Positions 56,046 through 64,000 of a stretch of 64,000 bases of DNA are shown in pieces. Below the pieces are notes generated by a model. That model ran no database searches. It was not told the DNA's origin and worked only from the letters and a program-made list of their open reading frames with translations. This DNA comes from Larimichthys crocea (taxonomy: Eukaryota; Chordata; Actinopteri; Sciaenidae): positions 15,403,358 through 15,467,357 of the forward strand of contig NC_040032.1 in the NCBI RefSeq assembly GCF_000972845.2, given 5' to 3'. Made by a program: the position numbers and the translations under genes. Numbering within the stretch: the first letter of the stretch is position 1; each line of letters starts with the position of its first letter.

Positions 56046-59000
56046 GTCATTTTATCTGCAGCAAAATTGCTGTACTGTTCCTCAAAGGGTTGTAATCCGT
56101 ACCAGGGGACAGCATCCAGACACTCCCTCGTGGTACTCCTGGTACGGTACAGTCCTGATGTATAACAGCACAAAACTGGTAAACAACTATTATATTGCAC
56201 AGAAAAACAACACTGTTTACTTTAATGACTCAGGCTTTCAGTTATCTCCTGACTCGCAATCTCTAAGTGTTGGTAAACTGTATGTTCATTCACGCGGACA
56301 TACACAGAAATACACATGCAGTATATGTTCCTACACACCAAACTGCTTTTCTGCACGGCATTTTAGGGCTGAGGTTATAGGCACGGAGGAGGAGGTGGGT
56401 GATAATGATATTTATTGGTTTATTGTGCTGATGCTGGAAGATAGATAGTACTTTTTTTTTTTTTTTGCTGAAGCAGCGCTGATGTGTCATTTTTTTATGC
56501 AGAAACGTTGTGCTGACTCAGGTAGTCATGCGTCTGATGTCAGTTTAGTCACTCTTTTTTTTCCCATGTAGCTTTTAAAATACATGCCGATGATCCACAC
56601 TAGAGACCATCTTTGTTGGCAAACTCTTAAAACTCATTCACTTTGCTTTGTAACATTGTCTAAGATCCTCCCTTACATTTAATGCTGTTCTTTTGATGAT
56701 CTCCTGAGACTGCTGGTATCCATGACCACACGAAACCTGGCGGACCAGATCACTGGACGTGGTTAATGAGGTGTTTATAACACTGGGTTAATTTTCAACC
56801 TTTGAACATATGTCGAAACTGCAAATGAAACATAGCGCAAAGCTCTCGCCGCAGTTATTGGAAATACCCGTGTGGTATGAGCCCTCCGGACGAACTATAA
56901 ATCTGTAGAATACTGAGTTCATTTATGCACATGAACAACGTTCATTTTGTGTGGGATAAAACAATGAATGTGATCTGTTTTTGTTTCCAACAGGCTGTTA
57001 TGCAAACCTATGAAAATAAGGGGGCTGATTTTTACACCAACGGTAGCGTGGGACACATGAACGGTGCAGAACTGACCAAGATGAAAGAAGTAGCATTTGA
57101 AAAGAACCCTTCGGAGCCAATGGTATGCTATCTGCCTCTACACACACACTTATTTATATTTCCACGTGTGTTGCTGATTCCTCCTCGTTGACTCTAGTCT
57201 TTCTGTCCGTAGGGGGTCACTCTGAAGCTGAACGACAAACAAAGGTGCACCGTGGCCAGAATATTGCACGGGGGCATGATCCACAGACAAGGTAATTAAT
57301 CACACATTGATTTGATTTGAGAGTTGACCTGGTGTGTGTCAGGTCAATAGTTTGTCCCGGTCACAGAAAATATGCCTGAGCAGTAGGTGCCGTGTGTGCC
57401 TGTAGGATAAGAACATCAATAACAAACACATACACAAGCTGTACAATAATTCAGATTTTCAAGTTTCAATGTTTCAAACATATTTTATTTTTTTATTTAC
57501 GACTTGATATAGCCAAGGGACCAAGGTTTGTAGTTTGAGTAGAATGGATCAGTCGTGGTTGAGCTGGCTGTGGACAGCAAAAGAGGAGGAACGCTATAGT
57601 CAAAATACAATCGGCTATCGTCTAACGATGGTTAACCTTTTTATTAGCCTTTTTTTTTTAAGTTATTTGAAGTAGCAAATGTGTCTTTCCTGTCATACTC
57701 ACCGATCAAATTGCTAAACAGACTGCAGAGGAAGTATTGGCCCAGGTATCCATTATCCGGATATCCGCTGTCTAAACCAGAAGCCCAGAAACATTGGCAT
57801 GTTGCCCTCAAGAGGCTAAATTATCATCAGGCGATAGCTAAGAGGTTCTGAGATGGTGTCTGATGTGATTTGAGGATTTAAACTATCCACTGAACATCAG
57901 TAATTGTCAGTAATAATCTTTAAGAAATCTGTTTCATTGCCCATTTTGATACACGGTTCTCACTTTTCTTGTCTTTAGCTGAGCTCTCAAGAGAAGAAAT
58001 ATTACCTCAATAGCCCATTAGGGGCGTAATAACTGGAATTCAGAAACTGATATCGATCATATCAGATCATATTTGGAGTTAATAAACCCTCTTCTGGTTT
58101 CTTTTCCTCTCCAGGGTCCTTACATGAAGGGGATGAGATAGCAGAAATCAATGGGGCAAGTGTGACGAACCAAACTGTAGATCAGCTACAAAAGATCCTG
58201 GTAAGTCGATATTCCCCAAGTTAGACATTGGCACTGAAAGTTAATTATTCCATTTGTGCAACAAATAATGAACGAAACTGTGTCATCTTCACGTACAGAA
58301 AGAATCCAATGGAGTAGTCACAATGAAGATCATTCCCAACCCGCAGAGTCGATCCCAAGCCTGTGAGGTAATAACACGAGGGGCAGGACTCAGCACTTAG
58401 CTTTGGTCTTGTGGTGCCTGTAACTTCTGTTGTGAGTGTTTTTTTGTCTTCCATGTTTGTTCTCTCCAAACCCAATAATTAGCTTCTTCATTCACATCCA
58501 ATGATAACTTCTAGAGGTATGATCTCCAGAAAAAAACAGAGGTTTGATTGTGTTTCTTTCAGTTTCTCTATAACTTACTTCTTTAAAAAGATTTTGTTCT
58601 TTATTAGGGGAATCTTCTGTTAGTCAATGGTGACCCAGGTGACTATAAAATGAGTTCAAATATAAATTAGTTTCTGCTAGTTTGACTTGAAACACTTTGG
58701 TAGTGTGTTTCATTCTGCCATCTACTGGCCACAACACATCGCATGTTCTCCGGACAGCCATTCATGTGCCTCATGTAGCATAAAATGGCTGCTGGTTTGA
58801 TGATCACAAAGAAAAAAATACCTTGTATTCACTGCTTAAGTTTTCTTTTGCTGTGGTCGGTGATGGCAGTCTACTTGTAGCTTGTAGTCTATTAATATGT
58901 AGGCTTAGTTAACATGCTTTTCATACTTTAATGCTCAGAGAACATCATTTTTGGTGACCCAGACCACTCCAGTATACATAGTGCCACTGGAGTAAGTTGG

Positions 59001-61627
59001 GGAAACCACAGATGTTCATGAACTCTACTAACAATAGTGATAATTTACCCTGAGGAGAATTTACAAGTGTTCCTGCTGTGATCTTTGACGGTGTAGTTTA
59101 GGTTTGTACACAAACTGATCTTTCTTAAAAGTCCCAGGAAGAGTTAGTAATCGAATGTGAATCGCATGTTAGATATCTTTTCTGTTGCAGAATCTTCTTT
59201 AGGTCAAAGTTTCGCTTCAGGAAGTGAATCGATGGTTGAACAGATGAGATCTCACACCCAGACCTGGGCGACAATTCTTAATTTTTGTAATATGAGCAGT
59301 CCAAGATCACATCATGAACTTTTAAATTCTGTTTAAGGGTGAATTTCCCAGTTAACATTTGCAAAATCCAAACATATGTGTTGGAAAGTCCCTGCTATAA
59401 ATATTTATTGTTAAACAGAGATAAACTGGAGAGAATGCTCAGAGAAACTGTAGATGTTTGTCTCAACTTGTTTCAAAGTCAAAAGGTAAGCTGAAAAATA
59501 CTAGTTAAAATGTCCAGTGTGTTGGATTTAGAGGGCTCTATAACTCTATAACTATGTTTTCATTAGTGTATAATCATCTGACAGTAAGAATCATTATGTT
59601 TTTATTACTTTAGAATTAACCCTTTATATCTACAGACACTGTACATTGTCTTCTGTGGAGTCTGTACAGAAGCCCAGAACAGAAACTTACCAATGGCTCT
59701 AGATAGGACCGTTCACGTTTTTAGCTAATTTTGAGGCTACTGTTGCGTCAATTTGGCCACTTGATGCCACTAAATCCGACACACTGGTCCTTTAAACTTT
59801 AGCAACAATAGGTGATAAAAGGATGTATGATGAGGTGAGGTCAACAGGTAATCAGTAACGTCCCATTACAAACACAAAATACACACTGCAAACGTTCATG
59901 AGCTCTTTCACCATATGAATACACCATATGTTCACCACATGTTCTCTTAATCTACAGATGTACATGAGGGCCCAGTTTGACTATGACCCCACCAAGGATG
60001 ACCTCATCCCATGCAAAGAGGCAGGTCTGAAGTTTCAAAACGGTGACATCATTCAGATCATCAACAAGCAGGATCCGAACTGGTGGCAAGGCCGGGTGGA
60101 GAGCAATGCAGCTGACTTCGCCGGACTGATACCTTCCCCAGAGCTCCAGGAATGGTAAAGAACAGTCAGACTTCAACGTGATATGCCAAAGACTGGCATG
60201 ATGTGCCACATCCGTGTAGGGCACAAAACTAAATGTTCCCAGCTTGAACTAAAGCTCTTTTCCCACTGCAGGAGGGTGGCGGGTAAAAGCAAGGCCAGAG
60301 AGGGCAGTCAGTCCTGCAGCCCGTTTGGAAAGAAAAAGAAGTGCAAAGACAAGTACCTGGCCAAACACAGCTCCAGTGAGTGTATCATTGGACTCATGTT
60401 TCCTGGATGTTCTCTCAGTTGTACTGTTGGTCTAAAACAAAATCCCCTCTCTTGCAGTTTTTGACCAGCTGGATGTCATTTCTTATGAGGAGGTTGTTCA
60501 GCTCCCTGCTTTTAAAAGGAAAACACTGGTGCTCATTGGTAAGTGTCCTGGCTCGGTTACATTATTTATTAGCAGTATTAAATACCTTAAGGTATAATTA
60601 GACATTTCTAATCATTCATACTGATCCACATCACATTTTAGGTGCCCCTGGCGTTGGAAGGAGCCATATCAAAAATGCACTATTGACTAAATACCCCGAC
60701 AAGTTTTCTTATCCTGCACCACGTAAGTAGACCCAAAGACTTTGTGTTTGCAAACTAAGTTTGCCAAGTTGTCCTCTGGCTAAGTCCTTTCTCCACAGAC
60801 ACCACCAGACCCCAGCGTAAGGATGAGGAGAACGGACAGGAGTACTACTTCATTTCCAATGAAGCCATGGCCAAGTGCATCTCCGGAAATGAGCTACTGG
60901 AATACGGCAGCTTCCAGGGAAACATGTTCGGCACCAAAATCGAGACCATCCAGAAGATCCACGAGCAAGGCAAAATCACTTTGCTGGATATAGAACCACA
61001 GGTTAGGATTCACATAATATGAAATTTGATTATTATCCAGCTTTCCGAGAAGTTGAAAGTATTTACAATGATAACATTGAGCATTCAAAGGCAGGAAAAT
61101 ACACCTCCACTGATGAATGTGTTCTGTCTTTGGTGAAGTAAAAGGTGTATTCATTCACCTTGAGCTTCACCCTCAAAATGTATCCCTCTAGAATTAAAGA
61201 TGCACCCCTTGATGATAAATGTTTTCCCTGTACAAGCTATTTCCAGAAAGTTAATCAGTCTAACTGATTTCGACTTTTCTGCAGACCTTGAAAGTCTTGC
61301 GGACTGCTGACTTTGCACCTCTGGTGGTGTTCATCGCTCCCACCAACACGGCTCCCCAGGTGCTAAATCTAAATCTCAATAGTACAGTACTTTGAAACAC
61401 CGAACTCAAACATCCAAACAGCTGCTAACCTTCTCTGTCTTGCCTCCTAGACGGAAAACCTGCAGATGATCCAGAAAGAGTCGGATGCCATTTTGACCAC
61501 ATATAGACACTTCTTTGATGTGGTCCTTGTCAACAACGACGTGGATGAAAGCGTGAAAGGTGTGGAGGAGGCCATGGAGCGTGCCACCTCCACCCCACAG
61601 TGGGTGCCTGTATCATGGGTGTACTGA
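53477..61627 (+). CDS. mpp1: Membrane palmitoylated protein 1 (p55), MAGUK scaffold
   Basis: Palmitoylated membrane scaffold that, in red cells, bridges protein 4.1R and glycophorin C. Coding exons: 53477-53599, 56994-57122, 57213-57291, 58115-58200, 58299-58367, 59958-60154, 60272-60375, 60458-60538, 60642-60722, 60799-61001, 61285-61359 and 61451-61627; total 1404 bp, 467 residues (human 466). PDZ spans about 74-155 (GVTLKLNDK...[16 protein letters not shown]). SH3 spans about 165-229 ([26 protein letters not shown]). The basic HOOK ([17 protein letters not shown]) corresponds to the 4.1-binding region. The guanylate-kinase-like domain starts near 283 with GAPGVGRSH at 290-298, lacking the P-loop Lys of active kinases, as in p55, so it is probably non-catalytic. 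It ends [10 protein letters not shown]. As in MPP1, there are no L27 domains. The start MTLKS matches the mammalian start; an acceptor-like site at 53462-53463 suggests an upstream non-coding exon. Confidence 0.97.
53600..56993 (+). other. mpp1 intron 1 (coding), 3.4 kb
   Basis: Intron with a gtagga donor and caacag acceptor. It has a CAT/CAG run at about 56009-56045, which encodes a His/Gln stretch in an accidental frame. No exon or gene was recognised. Confidence 0.75.
56009..56045 (+). repeat. CAT/CAG trinucleotide runs
   Basis: About five CAT units followed by six to seven CAG units inside mpp1 intron 1; non-coding. Confidence 0.9.
58368..59957 (+). other. mpp1 intron of 1.6 kb with a MITE
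   Basis: Intron separating the PDZ and SH3 exons. It contains a complete MITE copy with inverted ends at 59504-59796; otherwise unremarkable. Confidence 0.75.
59504..59796 (+). mobile_element. MITE family B copy 2
   Basis: A 293-bp element with inverted ends: TGTCCAGTGTGTTGGATTTA on the left, and TAAATCCGACACACTGGTCC near the right end. It lies in an mpp1 intron. Confidence 0.8.
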
Positions 61628-62185
61628 CAGATGTCTAGCACCAGTATAATACCGTTTGTTTGTTGAAAAGCAGTGCAATATCACTCCTTAAACCAGTTAG
61701 TGATGTCCCAGGTGTGTATGGGTTTACCTTTTTGGTTAATGTTAATTGTCACTGAGATTTTTTGCACAAACGCATCCAAAAAATAAGCAATATGTTGAAA
61801 GGGTTTATCTTAGAAAGTTGAGAACCTCGCTAGGGATGTTTTGTTTGGTTGTTTCGATACTTGTGCTTCAGGTTTTTGAGGAATTACGAGATAGTTTTGG
61901 TGCCGCACAATTTCGAGATTGTTGGAATGCGAGCAAATGCAAAGTAGGACCACAACTGTGAATGAAATCCTCACTTTTAAATGGCAGGATTTTTATCATG
62001 TAAAACATCCTTTCTGGATTCATTGTTCTTTTTTTTCTGTTCTTTTGAAAGTGTGCCATGATATTGAGATTGAGTGTCACTCCATACAACCATGATGTCT
62101 TTCTGTCAGTCATCAACAACTTCAAGTGTCGTCTTATCAAAATTGTATACCTCATCGGGTACTGTAAAGGCACTTTTAAACGAAA

Positions 62186-62191
62186 AATAAA
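62186..62191 (+). terminator. Candidate polyadenylation signal of mpp1
   Basis: AATAAA about 560 bases after the mpp1 stop, followed within 30-45 bases by a GT/T-rich element (ctgtgactttgtttcatg). Further hexamers lie at about 62359 and 62374, so alternative ends are possible. Confidence 0.5.
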
Positions 62192-63175
62192 TTTCCCAGC
62201 TCTGTTGAAACCATTTCTGTGACTTTGTTTCATGTTGAAACTTGCTCTCCAGAGCCCTTAGGGAAACTGTCAGTTTTATGTCAGCAGGAAATCTCCTGTA
62301 ACTGCACAAAAATTCCTTCTACAAGCTCCACATGGGACATGAAAACACACGGCAATGTTAATAAAATCCACAAGAATAAACTGAAATATAAAGGTTTAAA
62401 TGTATATTCCTTATAAACTGCTTATATTTCCAGTTCGTCAAGGTTTTTTTTTTTTTTTATGTTTGCTGTTCATCATGTATGATCAGAATACGTCAGATTT
62501 TTAGAAATCATGGCTCAAAGCTTTGATCAATAATAGATCAAGACTTGTGTGTCTGAGCTGTACGATTTAAGCAGCAGTACCTGTATTCCTCACAAATTAC
62601 AATTCTCCCCTCATCCACAGTGTGGGAGGAATAGTGACAGCTTATACATGACAATGAATTTGTTCACAGCCTCTATCCAGATCGGCTTTGCACAGTTTCC
62701 TGGTCACATTGTCAGAAATGTCTTCTTAATCAGATCAAATTGCTGTATATCATGTTAAAAATATACAGTTTTGTGTTCTGTTAATCTGACATAATACAGA
62801 ATAATTAGAAATCAGCCAATAAGTAGCTAATTCAACATGACACATTGAATAATGGAAGTGAAAACTATATATTTTATGTATTTTTTTAGCATTTCTTTTT
62901 TTTCTTGAATATTTCCTTGCCCTGAATCTCGGAAAAGAGGTATATGCTCAATGATACTTTTAGAGAATCAATAAAAAAGTGAGTTAAAGGATACCAGGAA
63001 TAATAACCATAATAATATAAGAGCATGTATACTTTGCATAAAGGTGTATTGTCTTGCACAAACAGCATCATGTGTATGTAGATACAAAATATCACAAAAT
63101 GTCACAAAACTGATACATCCTTTCCTCACGTCTTCTAAAGGCATGCAAACACCTTGCAGGGTTATTGTTCTGCAG

Positions 63176-63223
63176 ATAGCAACTGAGGACATGACAGACT
63201 CAGTGATGATGACTGACTCTAGC
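63176..63223 (+). other. Candidate isolated exon of an unidentified gene
   Basis: 48 bp bounded by a good acceptor (ttctgcag) and a consensus donor (gtaagt), open in one frame with phase 0 at both ends. It would encode IATEDMTDSVMMTDSS, whose first Met could be a start codon. It might be the first coding exon of the next gene to the right, or a chance pairing of splice motifs. I do not recognise the peptide. Confidence 0.25.
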
Positions 63224-63960
63224 GTAAGTTGAAAACACCTAAAGCTTGTGTAACAATGGCAGCTTTACATTAGTCAACATAATGAGGTCACGACCATGAG
63301 ACGGGCAGTTCCCTCAACATGTTGTTTTTTAGGGATGTCAGCAATGAAGCACAGCTGTCCTATGGCACCACCATGTGGGCGCTAAAGGGTATACACCAAG
63401 TCAACATTGCCCTACATCCTTTATGGAGCCACACCATACACAAAAGGCTTGTGCAGACAGTGTTCACAAGACATGTTTGTCAGTTCTGTAGCAAAATCAT
63501 CCTCCCCATACAACGTGTAGTAAATAATATCAGCTGCAGTGAAGATATACTGTGGTTATGGATGTAAATACAAAGAATAAAACTAAACAAGAAGGAAAAC
63601 ATCTAGAATGTATTTGCTTTAGCAAGATTTAGAGCAGACATACAAGCTCACAGCCTGTGTACTTTACTTGACTTGCACCAGTGGCACTAATGCTGCAGAG
63701 AAAGCCAATTGATGTGTCGTGTGAGGTCAAGTTGGGTTTAATAGGTTCAACATGTAACTGTAAGTTTGAGTGATTGGATTTATACTTCTGGGGATTCTTC
63801 AAGTGTTAGTTACCAGCATAACATTAAACACTTGGTACATAATAAAGTATCTCTCCCAAAATCAGCACATTTTGTATGAGACACTGAAGTCATGCATTCA
63901 AAAACCTGTTGAAACAAGAGGACATTTTATTTTGACTTATTTATTCCTGTTACACACATG

Positions 63961-64000
63961 TAAAGGTCCAGTGTGTCCATTTATAGAATATGGTGGAAAT
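63961..64000 (+). mobile_element. MITE family B copy 3, cut by the window edge
   Basis: TAAAGGTCCAGTGTGTCC matches the left end of the family. The rest lies beyond the window. Confidence 0.6.

Larger units (their letters stand above)
62400..64000. other. Downstream of mpp1, no gene established
   Basis: AT-rich sequence past the mpp1 polyadenylation candidates. It contains one exon-like segment (63176-63223) and, at the right edge, the start of a MITE copy (63961-64000). I see nothing else supportable. Confidence 0.5.

Overview
The window looks like teleost (ray-finned fish) nuclear DNA. It has AT-rich introns with GT-AG splice sites, vertebrate-specific multi-exon genes, dense microsatellites, and short transposon families of the kind common in fish. 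No bacterial, organellar or viral gene was seen. I rebuilt the four genes by hand from splice sites, reading frame and family knowledge. Exon phases close without a frameshift in all four.

Layout. (1) 650-19981, plus strand: the last seven coding exons of a GABA-A receptor beta subunit, best matched to beta4 (gabrb4). Its signal peptide and first exons lie left of the window. Its 3' UTR may run several kb. (2) 19982-36018: a 16-kb gene-poor interval with the 3' UTR, microsatellites and decayed transposons. (3) 36019-40369, plus strand: a complete seven-exon, 307-residue V-set/C2-set immunoglobulin membrane protein of the CTX family, closest to VSIG1. (4) 43969-48927, minus strand: complete tmlhe (trimethyllysine dioxygenase, first step of carnitine synthesis) in seven coding exons, 405 residues. 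(5) 53477-61627, plus strand: complete mpp1 (p55 MAGUK scaffold: PDZ, SH3, HOOK, guanylate-kinase-like) in twelve coding exons, 467 residues. (6) 61628-64000: the mpp1 3' UTR, one isolated exon-like segment, and a transposon edge.

The genes are unrelated in function: inhibitory chloride channel, epithelial adhesion protein, mitochondrial dioxygenase and membrane scaffold. They do not form a pathway. What links them is synteny. TMLHE, MPP1 and the GABRA3/GABRQ cluster lie on human Xq28 and VSIG1 is also on the X, so the window looks like a fish segment of the ancestral X-conserved block. vsig1 and tmlhe converge; tmlhe and mpp1 diverge across about 4.5 kb.

Most notable observations: the LREQ end of gabrb4 exon 8, which appears to have lost the upstream splice donor used in chicken beta4; an in-frame 90-bp candidate cassette exon in the same loop; a perfect 21-bp tandem duplication in the last gabrb4 exon; a two-copy MITE family, one copy nested in another repeat; and an unexplained 101-codon minus-strand ORF between tmlhe and mpp1 with an X-box-like site upstream. 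I did not find a convincing wholly new biological system.
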